Origin: an uncultured Acetatifactor sp.
Lineage (GTDB): Bacteria; Bacillota; Clostridia; Lachnospirales; Lachnospiraceae
Assembly: GCA_934436245.1 (NCBI GenBank)
Contig: CAKSAM010000003.1
Location: 1 to 64,000 of the forward strand
DNA: 64,000 nt
Direction of reading: 5' to 3'
How positions within the stretch are numbered: position 1 is the stretch's first letter; every line of letters starts with the position of its first letter. Shown in pieces: positions 35,068-42,948 of the stretch. A program made the translations under genes and the position numbers. Under the pieces are notes generated by a model. It ran no database searches and was not told the origin of the DNA. It saw only the letters and a program-made list of their open reading frames with translations.

Positions 35068-35096
35068 AAGATAGCATATTTTTAGCTCCAGGTCAA
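35068..35096 (-). promoter_or_regulatory. Internal promoter within the S10 operon (before rplV)
   Basis: On the minus strand: TTGACC (35091-35096), a 17-bp spacer ending in TGC, and TATCTT (35068-35073), an extended -10 arrangement. It lies between the rpsS stop and rplV, about 150 bp before the rplV start. Confidence 0.6.
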
Positions 35097-35104
35097 TAAC
35101 ATTA

Positions 35105-35386
35105 TTATCTAACCTTGGATTTCTTCTCGTCCTTGCCGTGGCCTCTGAAGGTTCTGGTTGCAACGAACTCACCGAGCTTGTGGCCAACCATATCCTCAGT
35201 AACGTATACGGGAACATGCTTTCTACCATCATGAACAGCAATCGTATGTCCTACGAAGGAAGGGAAAATTGTAGAACGACGGGACCAGGTCTTAATAACC
35301 TGCTTCTGTCCTGATGCATTTAAAGCGTCGACTTTCTTTAACAGGCTTGCGTCTGCGAAAGGTCCTTTTTTCAGTGATCTAGCCAT
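35105..35386 (-). CDS. rpsS: 30S ribosomal protein S19
   Basis: 93 residues; head protein with the S13 partnership. [20 protein letters not shown] and [20 protein letters not shown] are canonical. It follows rplB by 16 bp. Confidence 0.98.
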   Translation of the reverse strand: MARSLKKGPFADASLLKKVDALNASGQKQVIKTWSRRSTIFPSFVGHTIAVHDGRKHVPVYVTEDMVGHKLGEFVATRTFRGHGKDEKKSKVR

Positions 35387-35402
35387 GATCTTTCCTCCTT
35401 AA

Positions 35403-36245
35403 CTATTTGATTGCTCTGCCGTCACGTCTTCTTACGATCAGCTTGTTGGAAGCCTTCTTAGATTTACGTGTCTTCAGACCAAGAGCAGGTTTACCCCAAG
35501 GTGTGCTGGGACCGGGACGACCGATACCGGTCTTACCTTCACCACCACCATGAGGATGGTCGTTGGGGTTCATGACGGAACCACGTACGGTGGGACGGAT
35601 GCCCATGTGACGCTTACGTCCGGCTTTACCGATCTTAACCAGGCTATGATCAACGTTACCTACAACACCAACAGTTGCACGGCAAACCAGGGGAACCATT
35701 CTCATCTCACCGGAGGGAAGACGAAGAGTAGCATACTTACCTTCCTTTGCCATCAGCTGTGCGCTGTTACCGGCGGAACGAACCAGCTGGCCGCCCTTAC
35801 CGGGATATAACTCAATGTTGTGTACCTGAGTACCTACAGGGATCTCGGACAGAGGTAAGCAGTTACCTACTCTGACCTCGGCCTCTGCACCGTTCATAAC
35901 CTTCATTCCGTCGGTCAGACCTTCGGGAGCGAGGATATAGGACTTGGTACCGTCTTCGTAGCAGATCAGAGCGATGTTTGCTGTTCTGTTAGGATCGTAC
36001 TCGATACCGATTACGGTTGCAGGGATGCCGTCCTTGTATCTCTTGAAATCAATTACTCTGTATTTTCTTCTGGAACCGCCGCCGCGATGTCTTACAGTGA
36101 TCTTACCCTGATTGTTACGGCCGGAGTTCTTCTTCAGGGAAACACACAGGCTCTTCTCGGGAGAGGTCTTGGTGATCTCAGAGAAGTCAGAACCAGTCAT
36201 GTTTCTTCTGGAAGGTGTATAGGGGTTGTATGTCTTAATTCCCAT
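35403..36245 (-). CDS. rplB: 50S ribosomal protein L2
   Basis: 280 residues from ATG 36245 (AAAGGAGAT 6 nt upstream). [20 protein letters not shown] starts it; the conserved [20 protein letters not shown] block near the peptidyl-transferase centre, with its essential histidine, is intact. The upstream frame extension is not supported. Confidence 0.98.
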   Translation of the reverse strand: MGIKTYNPYTPSRRNMTGSDFSEITKTSPEKSLCVSLKKNSGRNNQGKITVRHRGGGSRRKYRVIDFKRYKDGIPATVIGIEYDPNRTANIALICYEDGTKSYILAPEGLTDGMKVMNGAEAEVRVGNCLPLSEIPVGTQVHNIELYPGKGGQLVRSAGNSAQLMAKEGKYATLRLPSGEMRMVPLVCRATVGVVGNVDHSLVKIGKAGRKRHMGIRPTVRGSVMNPNDHPHGGGEGKTGIGRPGPSTPWGKPALGLKTRKSKKASNKLIVRRRDGRAIK

Positions 36246-36324
36246 TACTGTATCTCCTTTACGATGATTTTTTGCGCGAGCACTTAAGTGCCGCATACTT
36301 GAATCTTAAGCAGTAGCTTTATTC

Positions 36325-36624
36325 TTACAGACCTGCGAAGATCTCTATCTCTTTGCTATCTGCAGTTAACTGAACAATTGCCTTCTTGGTCTTGGCAGTC
36401 TTGCCGGTAACCATTCCGCGTCTCTTGTTCTTGCCATCCATATTGATGGTGTTAACACTCTTAACCTTGGTACCTTCGAACATCTTCTCAACAGCCTCTT
36501 TGATCTGAGACTTGTTAGCTTCGGTGTGAACGAGGAAGGTGTACTTCTTCTCGCCCATGCCGGCCATGCTCTTCTCGGTAATAACGGGTTTGAGGATTAC
36601 ATCATAGTATTTAATATCAGCCAT
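36325..36624 (-). CDS. rplW: 50S ribosomal protein L23
   Basis: 99 residues; docking site for SRP and trigger factor at the tunnel exit. [20 protein letters not shown] and [20 protein letters not shown] are typical. It shares one base with the rplD stop (TAATG). Confidence 0.98.
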   Translation of the reverse strand: MADIKYYDVILKPVITEKSMAGMGEKKYTFLVHTEANKSQIKEAVEKMFEGTKVKSVNTINMDGKNKRRGMVTGKTAKTKKAIVQLTADSKEIEIFAGL

Positions 36625-37244
36625 TATGCGTATACCTCCTCAATCTTTGCAACAGCATCCTTGGTCAGGACAACTGTCTTAGCCTTCATTACGTCGTAAA
36701 CGTTGATGGTATTTACCAGGGTGGTATCTACATCAGCTACGTTTCTAGCAGACATAACTACGTTAATATCGTTATCAGCGATCACTACCAGTCCCTTTTC
36801 CACCTTTAAGTTATTCATAACATTGGTGAAGTTCTTGGTCTTGATCTCGTCAAATTTCAGCTCATCGACTACGATCAGGCTGCTTCCCTGAACCTTGCTG
36901 GTCAGTGCAGACTTCAGAGCTGCTCTCTTCTCTTTCTTGTTAAGCTTGAAAGAGTAATCTCTGGGAACGGGAGCGAATACTACGCCGCCGCCTGCCCACT
37001 GGGGAGATCTGGTTGAACCCTGTCTTGCATGACCGGTTCCCTTCTGTCTCCAGGGCTTTCTTCCACCACCGGATACCTCAGAACGGGTCTTTGCTTTCTG
37101 AGTTCCCTGACGATTATTTGCAAGCTGCTGTACAACTGCCATGTGTACCAGGTGCTCGTTCACTTCAACACCAAACACTGCATCGTTTAATTCGATTGTA
37201 CCAACTTCTTTGCCTTCCATATTGTAAACAGATACGTTTGCCAT
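36624..37244 (-). CDS. rplD: 50S ribosomal protein L4
   Basis: 206 residues. The tunnel loop [20 protein letters not shown] and [20 protein letters not shown] is conserved. In gamma-proteobacteria L4 represses the S10 operon through its leader; whether the long leader here works the same way is unknown. Confidence 0.98.
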   Translation of the reverse strand: MANVSVYNMEGKEVGTIELNDAVFGVEVNEHLVHMAVVQQLANNRQGTQKAKTRSEVSGGGRKPWRQKGTGHARQGSTRSPQWAGGGVVFAPVPRDYSFKLNKKEKRAALKSALTSKVQGSSLIVVDELKFDEIKTKNFTNVMNNLKVEKGLVVIADNDINVVMSARNVADVDTTLVNTINVYDVMKAKTVVLTKDAVAKIEEVYA

Positions 37245-37270
37245 CTGATTGGTCCTCCTTTCGTCCTAAA

Positions 37271-37954
37271 CTATGCCTCAACCTTTACGGTCTCTTTGAT
37301 GGTTACTAAAGCTTTCTTAGGTCCGGGTACTGCACCCTTTACCAGAAGCAGATTCTTCTCAGCATCTACCCTTACGACCTCAAGATTCTGAACAGTTACC
37401 TTTACACAACCCATATGTCCAGGCATTCCCTTACCCTTGAATACACGGCTAGGGGAGGAACATGCACCATTGGAACCCTGATGACGATGGAACTTGGAAC
37501 CATGAGCCATAGGTCCTCTGTGCTGTCCAAATCTCTTGATTGCACCCTGGAAGCCCTTACCTTTGGAAATTGCAGAAGCATCTACCTTATCGCCTGCAGC
37601 GAAGATGTCAGCTTTGATCTCTGCACCAAGGGTGTACTCCTCAGCGTTCTCAAACTTGAACTCTCTTACATATCTCTTGGAGCTTGTGCCAGCCTTCTTG
37701 AAGTGGCCCTGCTCTGCTTTGTTAACACCATGTCTGTGTACGATCTGCTTCTTGCCGCTGGCATCCTTGTTAACAACCTTATCCTTCTTGTCAACGAAGC
37801 CTACCTGTACAGCACTGTAGCCGTCATTCTCCACGGTCTTTACCTGAGTAACCACGCAGGGACCAGCCTGAAGCACGGTTACGGGAACGAGCACGCCATC
37901 TTCATTGAAGATCTGGGTCATTCCAACTTTTGTTGTCAAAATTGCTTTCTTCAT
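37271..37954 (-). CDS. rplC: 50S ribosomal protein L3
   Basis: 227 residues, slightly longer than usual. [20 protein letters not shown] and [20 protein letters not shown] with [20 protein letters not shown] are diagnostic. A 200-bp spacer separates it from rpsJ. Confidence 0.98.
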   Translation of the reverse strand: MKKAILTTKVGMTQIFNEDGVLVPVTVLQAGPCVVTQVKTVENDGYSAVQVGFVDKKDKVVNKDASGKKQIVHRHGVNKAEQGHFKKAGTSSKRYVREFKFENAEEYTLGAEIKADIFAAGDKVDASAISKGKGFQGAIKRFGQHRGPMAHGSKFHRHQGSNGACSSPSRVFKGKGMPGHMGCVKVTVQNLEVVRVDAEKNLLLVKGAVPGPKKALVTIKETVKVEA

Positions 37955-38154
37955 TTTTACCTCCTGTGTTCTACATAGCGGACCAAAGCGCTTCTTCGAA
38001 ACTCAAAGTGTTTCTTCGAAACCCTTAGAAATACGCTTTGCGCATTTCCCTGACGATTGTTCATCGCACTGTGTTCTTACGTCTAAGTAGAGGTTTTTGT
38101 TGTTTTGGCTTTACTTTGAAAAACTTATTAGTTGTTCTTCATCGAAATGAAAAA
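37955..38154 (-). repeat. rpsJ-rplC spacer with short direct repeats
   Basis: 200 bp without a gene. The rpsJ end sequence ATTAGTTGTTTTTCAT (38154-38169) is repeated with one change at 38127-38142, including a second in-phase-looking stop. A TTTCTTCGAAAC motif is repeated near 38009 and 37989. No promoter or terminator is convincing. Confidence 0.45.
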
Positions 38155-38472
38155 TTAGTTGTTTTTCATTTTAATGTCGATGTAAACACCGGCAGGCATT
38201 TCCAGTCTCTGAAGAGCATCAACAGTCTTCTGAGTGGGAGCCATGATGTCGATCAGTCTCTTGTGAGTTCTCTGCTCGAACTGTTCTCTGGAGTCCTTGT
38301 ACTTGTGTACTGCTCTCAGAATGGTAACAACTTCCTTCTTAGTAGGAAGAGGTACGGGACCACTCACCTGAGCTCCGGTCTTCTTAACAGTTTCGATGAT
38401 TTTTTTGGCAGATGAATCAACAAGCTGATGTTCATAAGCTTTCAATGTAATTCTCATTACCTGATTTGCCAT
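38155..38472 (-). CDS. rpsJ: 30S ribosomal protein S10
   Basis: 105 residues from ATG 38472 (AAGGAGG about 12 nt upstream). [20 protein letters not shown] and [20 protein letters not shown] mark S10/NusE, which also serves in antitermination with NusB. It is the first gene of the super-operon, with a leader of about 400 nt. The longer frame upstream is not supported. Confidence 0.98.
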   Translation of the reverse strand: MANQVMRITLKAYEHQLVDSSAKKIIETVKKTGAQVSGPVPLPTKKEVVTILRAVHKYKDSREQFEQRTHKRLIDIMAPTQKTVDALQRLEMPAGVYIDIKMKNN

Positions 38473-38873
38473 AAAAAAAGTCGCCTCCTTTTCGCACTTT
38501 TGTAAGTTAATACTTACTTTTTGTACGGACAAGCGGTGACTGTACACTTTCCCGTGTGTGTCTGTGACCTTTGTGCAACGCTTTCTTCTCTCCGGTCATA
38601 AACTTACACGTTGTTACTGCTCAAGGCAGATGTTAATTGGTACAGTGACTTGCCGTCAGTTTTCTAACTTGACATTCGCTCCACGGAAAACCCGATCTCC
38701 ATTACTGGGAACCGGCAACCTCACGCTTCACAGCTATCATGCCACAGCAAGGATTAGTATACATTGAATTTATGGGCATTGCAAGACTTTTTTTCAAAAA
38801 ATTGTATTTTTTTTGAAACAATTTCTTTTTGCCGTTTTGCACAGGTTCGTCACTGTATTTTTGTGAGTTTCTT
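38473..38873 (-). promoter_or_regulatory. Long S10-operon leader
   Basis: About 400 nt between the predicted start of transcription and rpsJ. It has no ORF of note. TTTCAAAAAA (38792-38801) and TTTTTTGAAA (38809-38818) form an AT stem, and several GC-richer segments near 38600-38740 may fold. A regulatory leader is plausible by analogy with other S10 operons. Confidence 0.4.
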
Positions 38874-38879
38874 CTTAAT

Positions 38880-38908
38880 ATAATATAGCCAAATAATTTT
38901 TGTGACAA
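38880..38908 (-). promoter_or_regulatory. Promoter of the S10-spc-alpha operon
   Basis: On the minus strand: TTGTCA (38903-38908), a 17-bp spacer and TATTAT (38880-38885). It is the best sigma-A match upstream of rpsJ. The palindrome array begins within about 20-65 bp upstream. Confidence 0.7.
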
Positions 38909-38922
38909 GTGAAACCGTCTCC

Positions 38923-39479
38923 CTGGATGCACTCAGAGGCCGACAGGGCGTATTTTGACAGAATCTCTTTCTAAGCCCCGATGGCTCGATATCGACGGGG
39001 CTTATTCCGGCAAAATCTCTTTCTACGCCCCGATGGTTCGATATCGGTGGGGCTTATTCTGACAGAATCTCTTTCTAAGCCCCGATGCCCCGTCGTAGCC
39101 GGGGCGTATTCTAGCAAAATCTCCATCTACGCCCCGATGGTTCGATATCGACGGGGCTTATTTTGGCAAAATTTCTTTCTACGCCCCGATGTTACGATAG
39201 CGTCGGGGCTTATTCTGGCATAATCTCTACCTACGCCCCGATGGTTCGATATCGACGGGGCGTATTCTGGCAAAATCTCTTTTTACGCCCCGATGCCCCG
39301 TCGCAGACGGGGCTTATTCTGGCATAATCTCTACCTACGCCCCGATGCCCCGTCGTAGCCGGGGCTTATTCCGGCAAAATCTCTTTCTACGCCCCGTTGG
39401 CCCAATATCCCCGAGGCTTATTCTGACAAAATCTCTTTCTACGCCCCGATATCCCGATAGCGTCGGGGCGTAGAAACTA
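38923..39479. repeat. Array of ten 28-bp palindromes with a strict 52-bp period
   Basis: GCCCCG begins at 38975, 39027, 39079, 39131, 39183, 39235, 39287, 39339, 39391 and 39443, exactly 52 bp apart. A decayed unit precedes at 38923. Each unit is an imperfect palindrome GCCCCG-(16 nt)-CGGGGC followed by a conserved 24-bp linker close to TTATTCTGGCAAAATCTCTT. The inner 16 nt falls into a few classes (for example GATGGTTCGATATCGA, GATGCCCCGTCGTAGC and GATGTTACGATAGCGT). No ORF or promoter is supported inside. Confidence 0.9.
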
Positions 39480-39499
39480 CAAATTATGAATTCCGCCCC

Positions 39500-39623
39500 A
39501 ATCGAGTAGGTTTGTTCCTACTCGATTTGTATACCTTGTACACCATCTCGCTTAGAAGCTCGATGATGTACATTCGCCAAATACAGATTCTTGTGCAAGC
39601 ACAAATCTGTACTTGGCTCATCG
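39500..39623. repeat. Two strong hairpins between the array and the putP terminator
   Basis: AATCGAGTAGG-tttgtt-CCTACTCGATT (39500-39527) is perfect. A second, larger structure spans 39561-39623: CGATGA/TCATCG, then GCCAAATACAGATT paired with AATCTGTACTTGGC and an inner TTGTGC-aa-GCACAA. No T-run follows either. They could belong to a small RNA or to a mobile hairpin element. Confidence 0.55.
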
Positions 39624-39630
39624 TATACGC

Positions 39631-39668
39631 AAAAAACTGCCCCGGCGCAATGCAGTGCGCCCGGGCAG
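39631..39668 (-). terminator. Terminator of the putP-like gene
   Basis: A long GC-rich stem, CTGCCCGGGCGCA/TGCGCCGGGGCAG, with a 6-nt loop, followed on the minus strand by TTTTTT. It starts 27 bp after the stop codon. Confidence 0.92.
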
Positions 39669-39694
39669 CTTCAGAATCATGCAAAATTGAAAAA

Positions 39695-41230
39695 TTACAG
39701 TCTGTTCGCCTTCACATCCTCAAACTCCTGCAGCATTTCTTCCGAAGGAGCCTTAGTCGCTAGGCTGACTGCGATGATAGCGATGAGTCCCAGCCCAAAG
39801 CCTACTACCAGGGAATACAATCCGGTAGCCTTGCCCAGGGTCTGTCCGCCCATGAGAGGGATGTAATCCCAGATGACAACAGCCAGGGCTCCGGTGACAA
39901 TCCCTGCTACCGCTCCGGGGAAATTGGTTCTCTTCCAATATAAGGACATCACTACCAGAGGTCCGAAAGCAGCACCTAAGCCTGCCCACGCATTGGATAC
40001 CAGTCCCATTACGGTGTTGTTCGGGTTCCATGCGATGACGTAAGCCAGCACAGCTACCACCAGTACAGTGACACGGCTGACATTCATGACCGTCTTGTCA
40101 TCCGCATCCTTCTTGAGCAGTCCCTTGAAGATATCTTCCGCCACACTGGAGGCGCTGACCAACAGCTGGGAATCCGCCGTGGACATGATCGCCGCCAGGA
40201 TACCGCAGAGGAACAATCCTGCAATGAACGGAGCCCGCATCTCTACGGTAAATACCTTCTTGATCATCTCGATAAATACCTTCTCATTATTGCCGTTCAC
40301 CAGCTCCGGCAGATAAGCTCTGCCCAAAATACCGATAAACACTGCAAATCCCAGGGATAATGCCACCCAGCTGATGGCTGTTGCCTTGGACTTGGTCATT
40401 TCCTTTTCATCCCGGACTGCCATAAATCTCACCAGAATATGAGGCATACCGAAATATCCCAGTCCCCAGCCGAGACCGGAGATCACGCTGACGATATTAT
40501 TGCTGCCGTCACCATTCTTCATCAGGTTCAGGAAATTCGTGCTGTCAGCGCCGCTGGCTTCCAGTCCTGCTGCCAGTGTGGTTCCATTGCCGGTCAGGAA
40601 ATGATAGGCAAACAAAGGTACTGCCAGAATACCGACCAGCATCAGCATACCCTGGATAAAGTCCGTTACGCATACTGCGGTGAAACCGCCCAGGAAGGTA
40701 TAAACCAGTACTACCAGTGCGCCAATGGTCAGTGCCACATGATAATCAATGCCGAACACAGACTCAAACAGCTGACCACCGGCAGAAAGTGCGGAAGCAC
40801 AATACACCAGGAAAAATACCACAATCGTAACAGAAGAGACCGTCATCAATACCTTCTTATCATCATGAAAACGGTTCTCAAAATAAGTCGGCAGCGTCAC
40901 GGAATTGTTGGCGCGGATCGTATATCTGCGCAGCTTTGTGGCAATGAACAACCAGTTCAGCGTCGTTCCGATAAACAGACCGATGGCGATCCAGCCGTCA
41001 CCGCCGACACCGGTTAAATAAATAGCTCCCGGCAGTCCCATCAGCAGCCATCCACTCATATCCGATGCCTGTGCGGACAATGCAGCGACAAAGCCATTCA
41101 GCTTTCTGCCTCCCAAAAAGTAATCCTCGGAATTATTGTTTCCCTTTGCATAGAACGCTCCGATAGCGATCATCGTGAGTAAATACAGCACAAATGCCAC
41201 AATTACCCAGCCCAGCGTATTTCCTGTCAT
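39695..41230 (-). CDS. putP: Sodium/proline symporter (SSS family)
   Basis: A 511-residue membrane protein with about 13 transmembrane helices importing proline or a related solute with Na+. The PutP hallmark SAQASDMSGWLLMGLPGAIY is present, along with NSEDYFLGGRKLNGFVAALS and the later SSVAEDIF region. The start at 41230 is chosen because GAGGAGG lies about 7 nt upstream; the frame extends 30 codons further over the promoter. A strong promoter with a possible operator precedes it and a strong terminator follows. Substrate could be another amino acid. Confidence 0.9.
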   Translation of the reverse strand: MTGNTLGWVIVAFVLYLLTMIAIGAFYAKGNNNSEDYFLGGRKLNGFVAALSAQASDMSGWLLMGLPGAIYLTGVGGDGWIAIGLFIGTTLNWLFIATKLRRYTIRANNSVTLPTYFENRFHDDKKVLMTVSSVTIVVFFLVYCASALSAGGQLFESVFGIDYHVALTIGALVVLVYTFLGGFTAVCVTDFIQGMLMLVGILAVPLFAYHFLTGNGTTLAAGLEASGADSTNFLNLMKNGDGSNNIVSVISGLGWGLGYFGMPHILVRFMAVRDEKEMTKSKATAISWVALSLGFAVFIGILGRAYLPELVNGNNEKVFIEMIKKVFTVEMRAPFIAGLFLCGILAAIMSTADSQLLVSASSVAEDIFKGLLKKDADDKTVMNVSRVTVLVVAVLAYVIAWNPNNTVMGLVSNAWAGLGAAFGPLVVMSLYWKRTNFPGAVAGIVTGALAVVIWDYIPLMGGQTLGKATGLYSLVVGFGLGLIAIIAVSLATKAPSEEMLQEFEDVKANRL

Positions 41231-41268
41231 AATAGCCTCCTCACAGTTTTCTTCTTGTACATTTTCTA

Positions 41269-41290
41269 AATTGTATACAGTGATACGATT
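41269..41290. promoter_or_regulatory. Possible operator overlapping the putP transcription start
   Basis: AATTGTATACAGTGATACGATT contains the near-palindrome TTGTATACAG and a GTAT...ATAC dyad just downstream of the -10. The shape resembles GntR-family sites (TTGTATACAA-like), but no GntR gene is in the window. Confidence 0.35.
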
Positions 41291-41291
41291 T

Positions 41292-41320
41292 ATTATATAC
41301 AAGAAATGGCTTATCGTCAA
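41292..41320 (-). promoter_or_regulatory. Promoter of putP
   Basis: On the minus strand: TTGACG (41315-41320), a 17-bp spacer and TATAAT (41292-41297). The leader to the ATG is about 55 nt. Confidence 0.8.
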
Positions 41321-41406
41321 CAGATTAGTTTGCTATCGCTGTAATGTGTGAAAGCTTCGAAAACCCTTGCCGTTACGGACAGCCTATGATTCTTCACCTG
41401 CCGTAT

Positions 41407-42702
41407 TCAGATACAAAACGCTGCATAGAGCGGCACTATCTTCTTGTTGTCTTCAAATGCGAAGTTTTTTGCAGAGAGTTTGATAGCATAAGCAGGCTGA
41501 TAGGTATCCATGTAGACCTTTAAGCTCTTTGCCCTGGTATTGTCGGCAGATTTCACTTCAATCGGAATCAGCTGCCCGTCACGCTGAATAACAAAATCTA
41601 TCTCCGCACCACGCTCGGACTCCCAATAATAAGTATTGTAACCATTGATGGAGAGCTGTACATTGACATAATTCTCCGTCATACCGCCCTTAAAATCGTT
41701 CAATTCCTCAACCATATACAGAATATCATTGGCAGCCAGATCCTTCTTGGCACAAAGCAGCCCCAAATCCGATACATATATCTTGAAAGCGTCGATATCA
41801 CGATAATTTTCCAAAGGCTTTTTGATCTGCTCTACCTTATAGACCTGTGATACGATTCCGGACAAACAGAGCCATTCTATGGCATTCTCAAATTCAGACG
41901 CCCGCCCTCCTTTTTTCATCAGCTTATACTGAAAACGGGTATTTTTCTTCGAAAGCTGAACGGTAATATTGTCATAGGCAAGCCTGGTCTTCTTGATTTC
42001 ATTCAGATTATTGTACTTACTCATGTCGTTGAGATAACTTGCAAGAATGGTATCCTGTATATGGCGGATCAGGATATAGTCCCTTGTCTGGGCAAACTGC
42101 ATCACACACTCCGGCATCCCACCTGCTACAAGATACTGCCGGTAAAGCTGCATAGCCGCATCGTGGAGTGCCGTCGGCATCGGCTGATCTGTTGCAAAGC
42201 ACCTTTTGATCTGCTTCACAAGATCTCCTTCACCCATAGCGATCATAAATTCCTCCATATCCATGGGATACAGGGTTTTCATATCCACCTTGCCCACAGG
42301 GAACGAGAACTTTTCCCTGTTGACAGCCACACCTAACAGGCTGCCCGCAACGATGATATGATAGTCCGGAGCACTCTCGTTAAAATATTTCAGAGAAGTC
42401 AGAGCCCTTTCGCAAAGCTGCACCTCATCAAATACAATCAGCGTTTTTCCTTTTACGATGGTCTGACCCGCAATATGAGACAAAATGGGGATCAGATAAT
42501 CAGGACTGATGTTTTCTTCAAAAGTTTCATTCAATTTAGGATCTGTTTCAAAATTGAAATATGCCACATTCTCATAGTGGGTTCGCCCGAACTCTAAAAT
42601 GGAATAGGTTTTTCCCACCTGTCTTGCCCCTTGCAAAATAAGGGGTTTACGATGTTCACTTTCTTTCCACGTTTCTAAGAAGTCCATAATCTTTCTATAC
42701 AT
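41407..42702 (-). CDS. AAA ATPase with DUF4143 C-terminal domain
   Basis: 431 residues. The N-terminal AAA_14 ATPase has Walker A GARQVGKTYS and Walker B-like LIVFDEVQLCERA. The C-terminal DUF4143 half ends in a PD-(D/E)xK-like core, YWESERGAEIDFVIQRDGQ then IPIEVKSADN, with the D...ExK spacing of restriction-like nucleases. These proteins are common, mobile and poorly characterised; roles in defence or DNA metabolism have been proposed. It stands alone between putP and the surface protein. Confidence 0.85.
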   Translation of the reverse strand: MYRKIMDFLETWKESEHRKPLILQGARQVGKTYSILEFGRTHYENVAYFNFETDPKLNETFEENISPDYLIPILSHIAGQTIVKGKTLIVFDEVQLCERALTSLKYFNESAPDYHIIVAGSLLGVAVNREKFSFPVGKVDMKTLYPMDMEEFMIAMGEGDLVKQIKRCFATDQPMPTALHDAAMQLYRQYLVAGGMPECVMQFAQTRDYILIRHIQDTILASYLNDMSKYNNLNEIKKTRLAYDNITVQLSKKNTRFQYKLMKKGGRASEFENAIEWLCLSGIVSQVYKVEQIKKPLENYRDIDAFKIYVSDLGLLCAKKDLAANDILYMVEELNDFKGGMTENYVNVQLSINGYNTYYWESERGAEIDFVIQRDGQLIPIEVKSADNTRAKSLKVYMDTYQPAYAIKLSAKNFAFEDNKKIVPLYAAFCI

Positions 42703-42896
42703 CCTTCGTCCTCCATAAAGCTTCTGATTATAGCATAATTCAAATTCATGTAAAAATCAAATGTTTTTTATGCCAATTTTACATTATATTACATGAATAT
42801 TTTTATGTTTTTAACATTTTTCTACATGTTTATTGTTCTTTCTACCTTTACCACTATAAGCTATATTCCCATAGAGAGACGTGTGCCGAAAATGCA

Positions 42897-42936
42897 CAAA
42901 AAGCCCCGCCGCAGAGTTTTGTCCTGCGGTGGGGCT
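42897..42936 (-). terminator. Terminator of the surface-protein gene
   Basis: A 13-bp stem, AGCCCCACCGCAG/CTGCGGCGGGGCT (one G-T pair), followed on the minus strand by TTTTTG. It lies 13 bp after the stop. Confidence 0.92.
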
Positions 42937-42948
42937 GTTAATGCGAAA

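Noticed and set aside
38975..39470. CRISPR array
   Set aside because: The 28-bp palindromes and 24-bp gaps have CRISPR-like sizes, but the gaps are nearly identical and the palindromes vary inside. No cas genes are present.
39484..39763. Overlapping plus- and minus-strand frames of 66-91 codons
   Set aside because: They run through hairpins and the putP terminator, and have atypical composition and no ribosome sites.
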